Source of the DNA: Azospirillum sp. TSA2s | Lineage (GTDB): Bacteria; Pseudomonadota; Alphaproteobacteria; Azospirillales; Azospirillaceae | Direction: 5' to 3' | Assembly: GCF_004923315.1 (NCBI RefSeq) | Contig: NZ_CP039646.1 | Location: forward strand, 191,001-255,000 | DNA: 64,000 nucleotides | Shown: positions 37,528 through 47,673 of the stretch, piece by piece | How the letters are laid out: each line of letters opens with the position of its first letter | How positions within the stretch are numbered: the first letter of the stretch is position 1 | Made by a program: the position numbers and the translations under genes | The notes under the pieces: model-generated | Databases searched by the model: none | Seen by the model: the letters and a program-made list of their open reading frames with translations, nothing else | What the model was told of the DNA's origin: nothing

Positions 37528-38285
37528 GGAGCCTCGTCCCCGTTCGCGTCGTCTTCGCCTTTGCCCGCCGATTCCAGGCAGAAATCCAGGCTCTGGGACA
37601 GGAATCGCATCATCAGGTCGCGAAAGGGCGTCTTGTCGCCGACCGACCAGGCCCGCTCGACGAGGTCCAGATACAGGCCGCGGTCGTCGGCCTGGACCAC
37701 AACCGGCGGGTAGCCGGCGCGGTTCAGGATCAGATTGCACAGCAGCAGCGCCGTCGCCCGGTTGCCGGCATGGAAGGGGCGGATGGCGCTCAGCCGGTGA
37801 TGAGCCTCGAAGGCGGTGTCGGGGCCGGCGTCCGACTTGCGCATCCAGGTCGACAGCGCCGACATCGACACGCGCAGCTTGGCCGGGTCGGGTGCGGTCT
37901 CCGCCGGGTCGTCCTTCGGCGGACCGTCGCGGTACTTCCCGGCCTCATCCTCGATCCCGCGATAGAGCACGCTGTGGAAGGCGGTGACGGTGCGTTCGGT
38001 GACGGCGCCCGACGGATCGAAGGACAGCCGGGCCATCAGTTCCAGCGCCGCGCGGTGGTTCAGGACGAAGCGCTGCTCCTCCACCCCGCGGTGGCGCAGG
38101 ATGCTGCCGCGCTCCAGGATCGCTTTGACGTCCGCGCGCTTGAGCGGAATTTCCTCCAGCGCCGCGGCGGCGACGGTCAGATCCAGCTCGAACCGGTCGG
38201 CGATGCCATGCACGACCTCCTGCGGCAGGGGACGCGCGGCGTCCAGCGCCCGTTTCTTCTCCGCGATCTCGTCGAGCAGGGCCAT
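37524..38285 (-). CDS. Fic-like protein with degenerate active-site motif
   Basis: A 253-residue protein with a complete Fic fold. An inhibitory-helix-like segment AALEEIPLKRADV lies near residue 40, and the core runs from about 95 to 215. The active loop, normally HPFx(D/E)GNGRxxR, reads RPFHAGNRATAL near residue 168. The catalytic His, the acidic metal ligand and both arginines are replaced, while GN is kept. AMPylation is therefore unlikely. It overlaps the CocE-like gene tail by four bases on the opposite strand. The fragment at 8462, in contrast, keeps the motif. Confidence 0.8.
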   Translation of the reverse strand: MALLDEIAEKKRALDAARPLPQEVVHGIADRFELDLTVAAAALEEIPLKRADVKAILERGSILRHRGVEEQRFVLNHRAALELMARLSFDPSGAVTERTVTAFHSVLYRGIEDEAGKYRDGPPKDDPAETAPDPAKLRVSMSALSTWMRKSDAGPDTAFEAHHRLSAIRPFHAGNRATALLLCNLILNRAGYPPVVVQADDRGLYLDLVERAWSVGDKTPFRDLMMRFLSQSLDFCLESAGKGEDDANGDEAP

Positions 38286-38491
38286 CGGTCACTCTGTCGC
38301 TGGGCAGGGGGCGGTTTGGCGCGATGCGCATCTTGCCGCGCCCCCTGCGGGGATTTGCCGCTTGGACGGGCACGGTTGCCGGTTTTAGGATCCCTGTCAA
38401 GATGTCCACAACCCAGCCATGGCCGGCCGCAACCGCCTCAGTTCGCGGGATGTGCCTGCAATCGCGGGTCGCGAGGGGGGAGATCGTTGCG

Positions 38492-38896
38492 ATGAGCTAC
38501 GTCGTTTGGGACAAGTCCATGAGCGTCGGCGTGCCCGTGCTCGACGACGAGCACCGGCGCCTTCTCGACCTGTTCAACGGTCTGCTGGAAAGCGGCATCA
38601 CCCCCGCCAACCGGGAGGAGCTGTCCAGTCTGCTCGCCAGCCTCCGCGACTATGTCGCCGTCCATTTCGCACGGGAGGAGGCGATGATGGAACGCTGCGG
38701 CTATCCCGAACTGGACGGCCACCTCGCCGCCCACCGCTATTTCGCCGACGAGGTGGAAAAGCTGGCCCGCGATTTCGACGGGGACAATCCCACGATGCTG
38801 CGCATGGACCTGATCCTGCTGCTGAAGGACTGGTTCGTGGAGCACATCCAGCAGACCGACAGCCTGTACAAGCCCTATGTGGTGGAGAAGGTGTAG
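38492..38896 (+). CDS. Bacteriohemerythrin
   Basis: A 134-residue single-domain hemerythrin, a non-heme diiron oxygen-binding protein. The ligands are visible in order: LDDEHRRL, VHFAREEAMM, DGHLAAHRYF, and C-terminal VEHIQQTD, giving the five His plus Glu and Asp set. The start at 38492 has a purine-rich GGGGGGAGA site; the longer frame from 38324 is less likely. Such proteins store or deliver oxygen or sense it in microaerobes. Confidence 0.93.
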   Translation: MSYVVWDKSMSVGVPVLDDEHRRLLDLFNGLLESGITPANREELSSLLASLRDYVAVHFAREEAMMERCGYPELDGHLAAHRYFADEVEKLARDFDGDNPTMLRMDLILLLKDWFVEHIQQTDSLYKPYVVEKV

Positions 38897-38908
38897 GGCA
38901 CGAAAGCA

Positions 38909-38931
38909 CCCTCTCCCACCCGGGGAGAGGG
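38909..38931. terminator. Hairpin between convergent genes
   Basis: CCCTCTCCC (38909-38917) pairs with GGGAGAGGG (38923-38931). It sits in the 42 bases between the bacteriohemerythrin and TPR-protein stops and could terminate both. It resembles a single arm of the paired repeats elsewhere in the window. Confidence 0.55.
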
Positions 38932-38938
38932 CGTTCAC

Positions 38939-40657
38939 TCACTGCTTCGCGGCGGCCTTCTGCTCCGGCAGACCCTTGTCCAGCTTGGCCTGGATGGCGG
39001 CCTTGTCGGTGTCGTCGTCGGCGCTGCGCAACGCGCGCATCCACTGGAATCGGGCTTCATTGCGGCGGCCGGCCCGCCAATAGGCATCGCCGAGATGGTC
39101 GTTGATGGTCGGATCGACCGGCTTCAACTCCACAGCACGCTCCAGCTTGGCGACGGCGGCCTCATAGTCGCCCAGCGTGTAGAGCGCCCAGCCCAGGCTG
39201 TCGACGATGTAGCCGTCGCGCGGGCGCAGTTCCACCGCGCGCTCCACCATCGCCCTGGCCTTGTCCAGATGCTCGCCGCGGTCGATCCAGCTGTAGCCGA
39301 GGAAGTTGAGAAGCGACGGTTCGTCCGGCCGCAGCTTCAGCGCCGTCTGCAGGTCGGCTTCGGCCTGCGGCCACTGCTTGGTCTTCTCGTAGCACATGGC
39401 GCGGGCGTACAGCAGCGGCCAATGCCGCTCCTGCGGCGTGCCGATCCGCTCCAGCGCCGTGGTGTAGGCGGGGATCGCCTCGGCATAGCGCTTGGCGTAG
39501 CGATAGATGTCGCCCAGGCGGGTGATGGCGTCGGTGCGCTCCGGCCGTTCGGCGGCCAGATCCTTGAGGATCGCGATGGCCTCGTCGTTGCGCTCCACGC
39601 GGGCGAGGCTGTCGGCCTCGCGCATGCGGGCGGTCCAGCCCAGCAGCGGGTCCTTCTCCAGCTTCTTGTAGGCAGCCAGCGCCTCTTCATGGTGGTCGCG
39701 TGACGCGGTGATGTCGCCGATCATCAGATGGGCGAGCGCCAGATCGCCGCGCAGGTGCAGCGCGATGCGGCCGAACAGCAGCGCCGGCTCGTCGGCATTC
39801 TCATGATGCAGCGCGCTGCCCAGATCGAACAGCGCCTCGGCAAGGCCGGAACGGGCATCCGGGACCGGGTGGGTGTCCGACGGGGCGTTCGCCATCGCGG
39901 CCAGCGCCGGCTCCACCAGCAGCCCGTCGGGGTTGCTGCCCTGGAAGGCCTCGTAAAGCTTGCGCGCCTCGTCCTTGCGGCCGGTGCGGGTCATGAAACT
40001 GCCGACGATCTGCACGACGCGCAGTGGCGCGTCCGTCTCCGTCACCTTGGCGTAGCGGGCCGCCGCCTCGTCGTTGCGGCCGGCAAGATCGAGGATCAGC
40101 CCGGCATGCAGGTTGTAGAGCGCTTCGAAGCCCTGCACGCCGGACAGCGGCTGCAACGCCGTCAGCGCCTCGTCCGTCTTGCCGCGGGCCGTTGCCAGCC
40201 AGGCGCGGGTCAGCGGTGTCAGGAAGCGGCCGAGTCCGTCGGTCGGCAGGCGGGCGGCATAGCCGTCGGCTTCGTCCAGCTTGCCCTTGGCCAGCGCGTC
40301 GGCGGCCAGCAGGGTCAACGCCATCTGCGGCTCGCCTTTTTCATCAAGCAGCCGGCTGGCGTAGCCGATCGCCGTGTCGATCCGGCCCTCGCCCAACCGC
40401 AGCAGGAAGGTGCGGCGCAGCAGGGCGGGGTCGTCCGGATCGGCGTCTAGAGCCTGTGCGGTGAAGCGCGCCGCCGCCGTCCAATCATCCTGGTGCTGGG
40501 CGTAGCGGCCGGCCAGATAGCTGCCGGTGGCGGAACCGGTGCCGTCATCCGCAGCCGGGCCTGCCCCCGGCCCGGCGGCAAAGGCCGGCACCAGGGTGGT
40601 CCCGGCCATCAGAACGGCCAGGGAGATCGGCTGCAACCGGCGTCGCACACTCGTCAT
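38939..40657 (-). CDS. Exported tetratricopeptide-repeat protein
   Basis: A 572-residue protein with a signal peptide (about 1-27, AVLMAGTTLVPAFA) and at least ten TPR units. The C-terminal ones are clearest (EPSLLNFLGYSWIDRGEHLD, then DPTINDHLGDAYWRAGRRNE). It probably acts in the periplasm or at the outer membrane as an assembly scaffold. Similar proteins are common next to housekeeping genes in Rhodospirillales, with no known function. It is monocistronic. Confidence 0.85.
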   Translation of the reverse strand: MTSVRRRLQPISLAVLMAGTTLVPAFAAGPGAGPAADDGTGSATGSYLAGRYAQHQDDWTAAARFTAQALDADPDDPALLRRTFLLRLGEGRIDTAIGYASRLLDEKGEPQMALTLLAADALAKGKLDEADGYAARLPTDGLGRFLTPLTRAWLATARGKTDEALTALQPLSGVQGFEALYNLHAGLILDLAGRNDEAAARYAKVTETDAPLRVVQIVGSFMTRTGRKDEARKLYEAFQGSNPDGLLVEPALAAMANAPSDTHPVPDARSGLAEALFDLGSALHHENADEPALLFGRIALHLRGDLALAHLMIGDITASRDHHEEALAAYKKLEKDPLLGWTARMREADSLARVERNDEAIAILKDLAAERPERTDAITRLGDIYRYAKRYAEAIPAYTTALERIGTPQERHWPLLYARAMCYEKTKQWPQAEADLQTALKLRPDEPSLLNFLGYSWIDRGEHLDKARAMVERAVELRPRDGYIVDSLGWALYTLGDYEAAVAKLERAVELKPVDPTINDHLGDAYWRAGRRNEARFQWMRALRSADDDTDKAAIQAKLDKGLPEQKAAAKQ

Positions 40658-40749
40658 GCTCTCGTCACCTCGTTTTCCGAGTCGCTATCCCATCATTTTC
40701 GGCAGGGCGCGGGCAAGAGACTTTCGTGCGAGTCCCCTTTTCGCAACCG

Positions 40750-41781
40750 CTACCGCCACTCCCGCCGCACCTGTTCGATCCGCTCCGGGCGCAGGATGTC
40801 GGTGGCGTGGGCGTCCATGTGGGCACGGAGATGTTCCGGCATGCCGGGCGAAAGGGTGGCGCCCTCCACCGACCAGCGGACCATCCAGGACAGGGTGCGC
40901 AGCCATGTCAGCCGGCGCAGCGGCTTCAGCCAGGGCCGCACCTCGTCGGCGAGGTCGCCCGGAACCGCGATGGCCCAGGCTTCGATGAAGGCGTCGACAT
41001 CGGCCGGGGCCAGTTCCGCATTCACCTCCGGATCCCATTTGGTCGAGGTGTAGAGGCTGGCATGGGCGAGATCGCTGGCCGGGTGGCCGTATTGCAGCTT
41101 TTCCAGGTCGGTGAACCACGCCTTGCCGTGGGTGTCGATCAGGAAATTGCCGGGATGCACGTCCACCCCCACCGCGGTCAGCGGCATCGGGGTTTCTCGC
41201 GGCGGGGCAAGGTCGCCGGCGCGGGCGGCGCCAAGCTCCTCCGCGATCAGCGCGCGCGCCCCGGTGGACAGATCGGCGCGGTCGAACCATTCCGCCTGTC
41301 GTTCGACCTGGGCCAGCAAGGCGGCGACCGGATCGGGCGGGGCGGGCAGCGGCTCGTAGAAGTCCGGCGGCGCCATGCGGTGCAGGGCGGCAAGGGCGCG
41401 GGCGATGGCAGGCATGTCGTCGGGCAGGGTGGGGGTGCGTCCCTCCACCTCGCCCACCACCAGGGCGCCGAGCGGCAGCCCCTCTCCAGGCGGCAGCAGG
41501 CCGGCGAAGCGCGGGGTGTGGCCCGACGGCTCGGCCCGCTGGAAGGCGGTGGCCTGCCGCTCCAGCGCCGTCCAGGCGTCGAGGCCGAGTTGGCTCCAGC
41601 GCGGGATGCGGGCGACCAGCCGCCGGCCGCGCAGCCGCACATGGTCGTGGGCGACGCCCTTCAGCGGCATAGGCTCCAGCGCGTCGGCGGGCAGGTCGGC
41701 AAGGCGCGGAAGCCTGGTCAGCGCGGCGTGCAGGGCCGTCAGCGAAAAGCCGGCCAATCCGCTCATGCCAACTCCGCTCAC
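40750..41781 (-). CDS. Aminoglycoside-phosphotransferase-fold kinase
   Basis: A 343-residue protein of the APH/choline-kinase fold. The catalytic loop VGVDVHPGNFLID near residue 205 and the metal-binding WFTDLEKLQYG near residue 220 are present. The usual His before the catalytic Asp is replaced (HGD becomes GVD). The substrate is unknown; resistance should not be assumed. The GTG at 41781 overlaps the moaB stop by four bases, and an ATG at 41766 is an alternative. It is coupled to moaB. Confidence 0.75.
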   Translation of the reverse strand: MSGVGMSGLAGFSLTALHAALTRLPRLADLPADALEPMPLKGVAHDHVRLRGRRLVARIPRWSQLGLDAWTALERQATAFQRAEPSGHTPRFAGLLPPGEGLPLGALVVGEVEGRTPTLPDDMPAIARALAALHRMAPPDFYEPLPAPPDPVAALLAQVERQAEWFDRADLSTGARALIAEELGAARAGDLAPPRETPMPLTAVGVDVHPGNFLIDTHGKAWFTDLEKLQYGHPASDLAHASLYTSTKWDPEVNAELAPADVDAFIEAWAIAVPGDLADEVRPWLKPLRRLTWLRTLSWMVRWSVEGATLSPGMPEHLRAHMDAHATDILRPERIEQVRREWR

Positions 41782-42314
41782 GCCATATGCTCGCGCAGGC
41801 GGGGCATCAACTCCACGAGGTTGCAGGGACGGTGGCGGTTGTCGAGCTGCCAGACCAGGATGTCGTCCCAGGCATCGCGGCAGGCGCTGGGCGAGCCGGG
41901 CAGGGCGAAGATGTAGGTGCCGTTGGCGACGCCGCCGGTCGCCCGGCTCTGGATGGTGGAGGTGCCGACCTTGGCATAGCTGAGATAGCGGAACAGCTCG
42001 CCGAAGCCGGGGATCGCCTTTTCATAGAGCGCCTCGACCGCTTCCGGCGTCACATCGCGGCCGGTGACGCCTGTGCCGCCGGTGGTCAGCACCACGTCGA
42101 TCTGCGGATCGGCGATATAGGACTGGACCTGCGCGCGGATCGCCGCGATGTCGTCCTTGACGATGGTCCGGGCGGCGACCTTGTGCCCGGCGCCGGCGAT
42201 CCGCTCCGCCAGCGCATCGCCGGAACGGTCGTCGGCGGCGCTGCGGGTGTCGGACACCGTCACCACGGCGATGTTCACGGGAATGAAGGGGCGGTTCTTG
42301 TCGATCTTCGGCAT
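41778..42314 (-). CDS. moaB: Molybdenum cofactor biosynthesis protein MoaB
   Basis: A 178-residue molybdopterin adenylyltransferase-fold protein. The motifs VLTTGGTGVTGRDVTPEAV near residue 75 and IFALPGSPSACRDAWD near residue 133 match the MoaB/MogA family; the length fits MoaB. It acts in the cytoplasm in molybdopterin adenylation. The APH-like gene follows with a four-base overlap. Confidence 0.93.
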   Translation of the reverse strand: MPKIDKNRPFIPVNIAVVTVSDTRSAADDRSGDALAERIAGAGHKVAARTIVKDDIAAIRAQVQSYIADPQIDVVLTTGGTGVTGRDVTPEAVEALYEKAIPGFGELFRYLSYAKVGTSTIQSRATGGVANGTYIFALPGSPSACRDAWDDILVWQLDNRHRPCNLVELMPRLREHMA

Positions 42315-42368
42315 GGCGGCAGACGTGTCCTCATGTCGGGCCGGAGCCCGACAAGGGGGCGCCGGCGG

Positions 42369-44588
42369 TCAGGGTGTCGGGCTGGCCTCTCCCCGCTCCG
42401 CCACCGTTTCCACCGCGACGGGGGTCGCCGGCTTCACCGCGGGCAGCGAGTCCGGACGGGTCGCCACCTCGGTCGGTCGGGCCTCCACCGGGGTGTAGGT
42501 CGGCCATTTTCCGTCGGCGACGGCGGTGAGCGACGCGGTCTCCTGGCCCAGCCGCAGCCGGTAGATCCAGAAGTTCGCCATCACCTTCTCCACATAGTCG
42601 CGTGTCTCGCCGAAGGAAAGGCTTTCGATGAACAGCAGCGGGTCGGTGATGTCGCTCAAGTCGCGCCGCCAGCGCGCCAGATTGCCCGGGCCGGCGTTGT
42701 AGGCGGCGGCGGCCAGGAACAGGTTGCCGTCGATTTCCGGCATGCCCAGCAGTTCCGACAGGTAGCGCTGGCCCAGCTCCATGTTGCGGGACGGATCGAA
42801 CAGCGCGTCGCGGCTGGCGTCGTCGCTGCCGATGTCGGCGTTGCGTTCACGCACATGCTGGGCGGTGCTGGGCAGGATCTGCATCAGCCCGGTCGCCCCG
42901 GCGGAGCTGACCAGACGCGGATCGAAGCGCGATTCCTGGCGCATCACCGCGAAGACCAGCGCGCGGTCCAGCGCGAAGCCGTCGCGCGGCTTCCAGTGCG
43001 GCAGCGGGTAGAGCGCCGCGGCATAGGGCGCGCCGTCCGGCCCCGCCACCGCATTGCCCAGCCGCAGGGACAGCGAGGCGACGCCGGCGAGGTCGGTCAG
43101 CGCCACCATCGCCTGTTCGACCAGCTGGTCGCCCTGCGGATCGATGCGTTGCAGCTCCATTCCCGCCAGCTCGCGCTGACCGGCCTGGAGCAGGGCGATG
43201 GCGCGGGATCCTGCCGGCTTGGCCGCCATCGCCGCCAACTGGCGTCCGGTCAATTCCGGCGCCTGCCAGTGCACCTTTTCCAGCCCGTCCATGGTGCGCA
43301 GCGCGATCAGGCCATAGAAGGTGTGCGGGTAGCGGGCGGCCGCGGCCAGATGCTCGGCCGCCTCCTTCTCCTTGCCCGGCTTGCGGGCCAGCGCCCGGGC
43401 CGCCCAATAGTCGGCCGCCGCGGCTTTCCAGGGGGAACGGGGGCCGGCCGCGGCCATGCCTTCGAAGTGGCGGGCGGCGCGGTCGGTCTGCTTCAGCCGC
43501 CAGGCGGCGAGCCCGGCGATCCAGTGCGCTTCCGGCAGCATGTCGCCCGACCGCGCGGCGCTGGCCGAGGCGAGAGTCAGCGCCTGCGCCGTCTCGCCGG
43601 AATAGAAGAGGGATGCCGCGATGCGGGCGCGGGCGGCGTCATACTGCACGGTGTCGAGCTTGCCGCCGAACTCGTCCTGGCCCAGCAGGCTCAGGGCGGC
43701 GGCGGTGCGGCCGGAGCGCAGCAATTCCTCCACCCGGGCCACCGCCGCGCGGTCGCTGCGGGCGCGGGAAACGGTGCGGCTGCGCGGAGCGACGGTGACG
43801 CTGTCGTCATCGTCGTCTTCGTTGCTGGCGACGGTGCGCAGGCCGCCCAGCCTTTCCAGCGATCCGACGAGGCGCACGCGCTCCTCGCCCCGCGGCGGCT
43901 TCGGCGCACGCTGGCCGGCGGGCTGGCGCTTTTGGGCCAGGCTGTGGACCCGCTCCGCCCCGGCGAGGTCGCCGTAATCCTGCATCCAGCGGGCGAGTTC
44001 CTCGTAGCTGGCGCGCCGGTCGGGGTGGAGATAGCGCTGGCGCAGGACGTAACCGACCAGACGGCGGTCCTTCAGCTTCGCCATCTCGGCATCGGCGGCG
44101 TCCCAGTCCGCCCGCTCCTGCGCCGCGAAGATGCGGCGGTAACGGGCGGCATCCTCCTCGTCCAACTGGACGGCGCGGGCATCGGCATCGGTCGCGAGCA
44201 GAAGCGGGACGCCGGCAGGGTCGGGGGCCTCATTCACCGTGGGGGCCGCCAACGGGGTGCCGTCGGCGGGCTCGGGGGCTGCAATTTCGGGGAGCCCCGC
44301 GGCCGGATCGCCAAGCGATTCGCCGAAAACGGGGCTGTCGGGGTCAGGCACGGAATCCCCGCCGGGCGGGACGACGGCGTGACCGTCCGGCGCGTGGATG
44401 ATGAGGGCGGCGCAAGCGGGCCGGAACCCGACCGCGCCGTCGGGTCCCAGGGTGAAAGCCACCGTGAGACCCAGCACCCCCAGAAGGTTCCGCCGCAGCG
44501 GGGCCGCGCTCGCGGCCCGGTATGCTGCACTGCAAAATATCCGGAGCATGGCTCCGGGATACCCCACGACCGCGCGAACCGCAAGCAA
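42369..44588 (-). CDS. slt: Soluble lytic murein transglycosylase
   Basis: A product of up to 739 residues. The N-terminus has a hydrophobic export segment, then a long helical superhelix (about 150-520) of the Slt70 U-shaped type and a C-terminal goose-type lysozyme domain with the catalytic Glu in FAVMRQESRFDP, followed by GATGLMQILPSTA. It cleaves peptidoglycan to anhydromuropeptides in the periplasm. The first 150 residues include an unusually proline- and alanine-rich linker. An ATG at 44549 is a likelier start than 44588. Confidence 0.9.
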   Translation of the reverse strand: MLAVRAVVGYPGAMLRIFCSAAYRAASAAPLRRNLLGVLGLTVAFTLGPDGAVGFRPACAALIIHAPDGHAVVPPGGDSVPDPDSPVFGESLGDPAAGLPEIAAPEPADGTPLAAPTVNEAPDPAGVPLLLATDADARAVQLDEEDAARYRRIFAAQERADWDAADAEMAKLKDRRLVGYVLRQRYLHPDRRASYEELARWMQDYGDLAGAERVHSLAQKRQPAGQRAPKPPRGEERVRLVGSLERLGGLRTVASNEDDDDDSVTVAPRSRTVSRARSDRAAVARVEELLRSGRTAAALSLLGQDEFGGKLDTVQYDAARARIAASLFYSGETAQALTLASASAARSGDMLPEAHWIAGLAAWRLKQTDRAARHFEGMAAAGPRSPWKAAAADYWAARALARKPGKEKEAAEHLAAAARYPHTFYGLIALRTMDGLEKVHWQAPELTGRQLAAMAAKPAGSRAIALLQAGQRELAGMELQRIDPQGDQLVEQAMVALTDLAGVASLSLRLGNAVAGPDGAPYAAALYPLPHWKPRDGFALDRALVFAVMRQESRFDPRLVSSAGATGLMQILPSTAQHVRERNADIGSDDASRDALFDPSRNMELGQRYLSELLGMPEIDGNLFLAAAAYNAGPGNLARWRRDLSDITDPLLFIESLSFGETRDYVEKVMANFWIYRLRLGQETASLTAVADGKWPTYTPVEARPTEVATRPDSLPAVKPATPVAVETVAERGEASPTP

Positions 44589-44765
44589 CGGATTCGCACG
44601 GAATGTGTCATGGCTGGTATTCGGCAGATGTTACAACGGCTTAACAAGCCTGGAAAAAAGGCTCTAGCCCGTTGGGAAGGTGCCTTTCGGCATGGGTTGA
44701 TGGCATTTGTGCTGCGCGGCGACCGCAGTCATACGAACGATTTAGCCGGCGCTGCCACATCGCTT

Positions 44766-45659
44766 TTAGTCTTGGGAATACTTGATGCCTTCTTCGCCGA
44801 TCCTTTGCTGCAACGCAAGCATGTCCCGCCACGCTTCCCGCTTTGCGATAGGATTGCGCAAGAGGTACGCCGGATGGAGCATCGGCATCAGCGGAACCTC
44901 TGTTCCCGCGACTTCATAGGTCTTCCACTGCCCGCGCAGGCGGGTGATCCCTTCTGCCCGGTTCAGCAGGGTCTTGGCCGACACCCCGCCCAGCGCCACC
45001 AGCAGCTTCGGCCGCACCAACTCGACATGCCGTTCCAGAAAGGGCAGGCAGGCGGCGATTTCCGCCTGGGTCGGGCTGCGGTTGCCAGGCGGGCGCCAGG
45101 GCAGGATGTTGGCGATGTAGACCTTGCCGCGGTCCAGCCCGATCTGGGCCAGCATGCGGTCCAGCAGCTTGCCGCTGACCCCGACGAAGGGCTTGCCCTG
45201 CCGGTCCTCGTCCTCGCCCGGCGCCTCGCCGATCAGCATGACCGGCGCCTGCGGGTTGCCGTCGGCGAAGACGGTGTTCATCGCCGTGGCTTTCAGCGGA
45301 CAGCCGTCGAAGCTGCGCAGGGCCGCTTCCAGCGCCTCCAGCGTCTGCGCCTCTCCGGCCCTGGCACGGGCCTGGATGCCGGCCTCGCTGGCGCCTAGCG
45401 GCTGGTCGGGGGAGGCGAAGAGGGCGGCCGGACGTGCGGCGGCGGGGGGCGCAGGGGCGGGTGCCCGAGTCGGTGCGGGGGCGCGCGCCATGGCGGCATC
45501 GGGTGCCATGCCGGCCGCGGGTGCGCCCGAAGGCAACGCCCGCGCCGCCGGCCGGGCGGTGAGAGTGGCCCAGTCAGTCGGCTCGTCACCGATGGCCTCG
45601 TCGCAGCCAATGTCGGCATGCCAGCGCAGCGCGTCTAGGATGTCGCATACGTCAATCAT
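44766..45659 (-). CDS. Family-4-like uracil-DNA glycosylase
   Basis: A 297-residue protein. A low-complexity Ala/Pro region (about 35-90) precedes the glycosylase core with motif [19 protein letters not shown] near residue 142 and motif [12 protein letters not shown] near residue 258. It removes uracil from DNA. Two of the four iron-sulphur Cys of classical family 4 are absent (GCPLK for CxxC, PWRPP for CRPP), so a cluster is not expected. It is divergent from etfQO. Confidence 0.88.
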   Translation of the reverse strand: MIDVCDILDALRWHADIGCDEAIGDEPTDWATLTARPAARALPSGAPAAGMAPDAAMARAPAPTRAPAPAPPAAARPAALFASPDQPLGASEAGIQARARAGEAQTLEALEAALRSFDGCPLKATAMNTVFADGNPQAPVMLIGEAPGEDEDRQGKPFVGVSGKLLDRMLAQIGLDRGKVYIANILPWRPPGNRSPTQAEIAACLPFLERHVELVRPKLLVALGGVSAKTLLNRAEGITRLRGQWKTYEVAGTEVPLMPMLHPAYLLRNPIAKREAWRDMLALQQRIGEEGIKYSQD

Positions 45660-45810
45660 CGTTTGACCTTACCACAGATCGTGTGGTCTTACATGTCCAG
45701 ATACCCAATTTGGGTGCGGCGCAAACCGTGCTACAAGCACGCGCCCGCAAAACACCATAGGGCGTCCCGAGGGAAACAGTACCAAAACAAGACGGTGGGG
45801 GAGTGTGGTG

Positions 45811-47460
45811 ATGGAACGCGAACCGCGCGAGGTCATGGAATACGATGTTCTGATCGTCGGCGCCGGCCCGTCGGGCCTGAGTGCGGCGATCCGTCTGCGG
45901 CAGCGCGCGGTCGAAAGCGGCCAGGAGCTTAGCGTCTGCGTGATCGAGAAGGGGTCGGAGGTGGGCGCCCACCTGCTGTCCGGTGCCGTCTTCGAACCGC
46001 ATGCGCTGGACGAACTGATCCCGGACTGGAAGGAAAAGGGTGCTCCCCTCACCACCAAGGCCCAAGAGGATCATTTCCTCTTCCTGACGGAAACGAAGGC
46101 CTACAAGTCGCCTTTCGCCCCGCCGCAGATGAACAACCACGGCAACTACATCATCAGCCTGGGCAATCTGGCCCGCTGGATGGCGACCCAGGCCGAGGAG
46201 CTGGGGGTGGAGATCTACCCCGGCTTCGCCGCCGCCGAGGTGCTGTATGACGACAAGGGTGCGGTGAAGGGCGTCGCCACCGGCGACATGGGCATCGGCA
46301 AGGATGGCGAGAAGACCGGCAACTACACGCCGGGCATGGAGCTGCACGCCAAGCAGACCATCTTCGCCGAGGGCTGCCGCGGCTCGCTGACCAAGACCCT
46401 GTTCGAGAAGTTCGACCTGCGTCGCGATTGCCAGCCGCAGACCTACGGCATCGGCATCAAGGAACTGTGGGAGGTCGACCCGTCGCAGTCGAAGCCGGGC
46501 CTGATCGTCCACACCATCGGCTGGCCGATGGACCCCAAGACCTATGGCGGGTCTTGGCTGTATCACATGGAAGGGAATCTGGTGTCGGTCGGCTTCGTCG
46601 TCGGCCTCGACTACTGGAACCCGCACATGAGCCCGTTCGAGGAGTTCCAGCGCTACAAGACCCACCCGGCGATCCGCCCGACCTTCGAAGGCGGCCGGCG
46701 TCTGGCCTATGGCGCCCGCGCTTTGTCGGAGGGCGGCTTCCAGTCGATCCCGAAGCTGACCTTCCCCGGCGGCCTCCTCATCGGCGACGGCGCCGGCTTC
46801 CTGAACGTGCCGAAGATCAAGGGCAACCACACCGCAATGAAGTCGGGCATGGTCGCGGCCGAGGCGGTGTTCGACCACCTGACCGGCGGCAACGACAATG
46901 GCCCGGAGGTCATCGCCTATCCGGAGCGGCTGAAGCAGTCCTGGGTCTGGCCGGAGCTGTATGCGGTGCGCAACATTCGCCCCGGCTTCCAGAAGGGCCT
47001 GTGGGCCGGTCTGGCCAATGCCGCCTACGAGACGGCGCTGAAGGGCAAGTCGCCCTGGACGCTGAAGCACCATGCCGACCACACCACCCTGGTGAAGGCC
47101 AGCGAGGCGCCGAAGATCGCTTACCCCAAGCCGGACGGCAAGGTCAGCTTCGACCGCCTGTCCTCGGTCTACCTCTCCAACACCAACCATGAGGAAGACC
47201 AGCCGCCGCACCTGACGCTGAAGGACAAGTCCGTCCCGATCAGCGTCAATCTGGCGCTCTACGACGCGCCGGAGCAGCGCTATTGCCCGGCCGGCGTCTA
47301 CGAGATCGTCCGCAACGACGACGGCAGCGATCCGCGCCTTCAGATCAACGCGCAGAACTGCGTCCACTGCAAGACCTGCGACATCAAGGACCCCACCCAG
47401 AACATCAACTGGGTCGTGCCGGAAGGCGGCGGGGGGCCGAACTATCCAGGCGGGATGTAA
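45811..47460 (+). CDS. etfQO: Electron-transfer flavoprotein-ubiquinone oxidoreductase
   Basis: A 549-residue membrane-associated FAD/4Fe-4S enzyme passing electrons from ETF to ubiquinone. The N-terminal GxGxxG FAD fold is [17 protein letters not shown], a second FAD segment is [20 protein letters not shown], and the C-terminal cluster site is [13 protein letters not shown] with an earlier Cys in RYCPAGVYE. The start at 45811 follows a GGGGGAG site; GTG codons lie three and six bases upstream. The length is normal. Confidence 0.95.
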   Translation: MEREPREVMEYDVLIVGAGPSGLSAAIRLRQRAVESGQELSVCVIEKGSEVGAHLLSGAVFEPHALDELIPDWKEKGAPLTTKAQEDHFLFLTETKAYKSPFAPPQMNNHGNYIISLGNLARWMATQAEELGVEIYPGFAAAEVLYDDKGAVKGVATGDMGIGKDGEKTGNYTPGMELHAKQTIFAEGCRGSLTKTLFEKFDLRRDCQPQTYGIGIKELWEVDPSQSKPGLIVHTIGWPMDPKTYGGSWLYHMEGNLVSVGFVVGLDYWNPHMSPFEEFQRYKTHPAIRPTFEGGRRLAYGARALSEGGFQSIPKLTFPGGLLIGDGAGFLNVPKIKGNHTAMKSGMVAAEAVFDHLTGGNDNGPEVIAYPERLKQSWVWPELYAVRNIRPGFQKGLWAGLANAAYETALKGKSPWTLKHHADHTTLVKASEAPKIAYPKPDGKVSFDRLSSVYLSNTNHEEDQPPHLTLKDKSVPISVNLALYDAPEQRYCPAGVYEIVRNDDGSDPRLQINAQNCVHCKTCDIKDPTQNINWVVPEGGGGPNYPGGM

Positions 47461-47470
47461 AGGGCTTTTG

Positions 47471-47592
47471 CCCCCTCCCTCCCACGGCTTCGCCGCGGGT
47501 CCCTCCCGCCCCCGCTTCGCGGGAGAGGGGAAGATTTGCGATGCCGCCGCAGCTCCCTCTCCCGCGTGAGCGGGGGAGGGTTGGGGAGGGGG
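47471..47592. repeat. Paired inverted GC-rich intergenic repeat, copy B
   Basis: Arms of the form CCCTCCCTCCCA...GGGAGAGGGG and CTCCCTCTCCCGC...GGGGGAGGGTTGGGGAGGGG face each other directly behind etfQO. It belongs to the same family as the copies at 1170, 50067, 52284 and 54881, but has an extra internal GC-rich hairpin (CGGCTTCGCCG). Confidence 0.7.
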
Positions 47593-47673
47593 CACAGCCG
47601 CGCCGCCGGTGTCGGTTGCGCCGGGGGCCACTCCTATCTATAAGGCAGGGGGTAACCTTTCTGCGACGGCGCG

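Noticed and set aside
40750-41781. Aminoglycoside resistance gene
   Set aside because: Only the APH/choline-kinase fold is visible, the loop is atypical, and the moaB-coupled context does not suggest resistance.
41787-45398. A 1203-codon open frame on the plus strand
   Set aside because: It is antisense to moaB, slt and UDG, which have full family motifs. Long antisense frames are common at this GC content.
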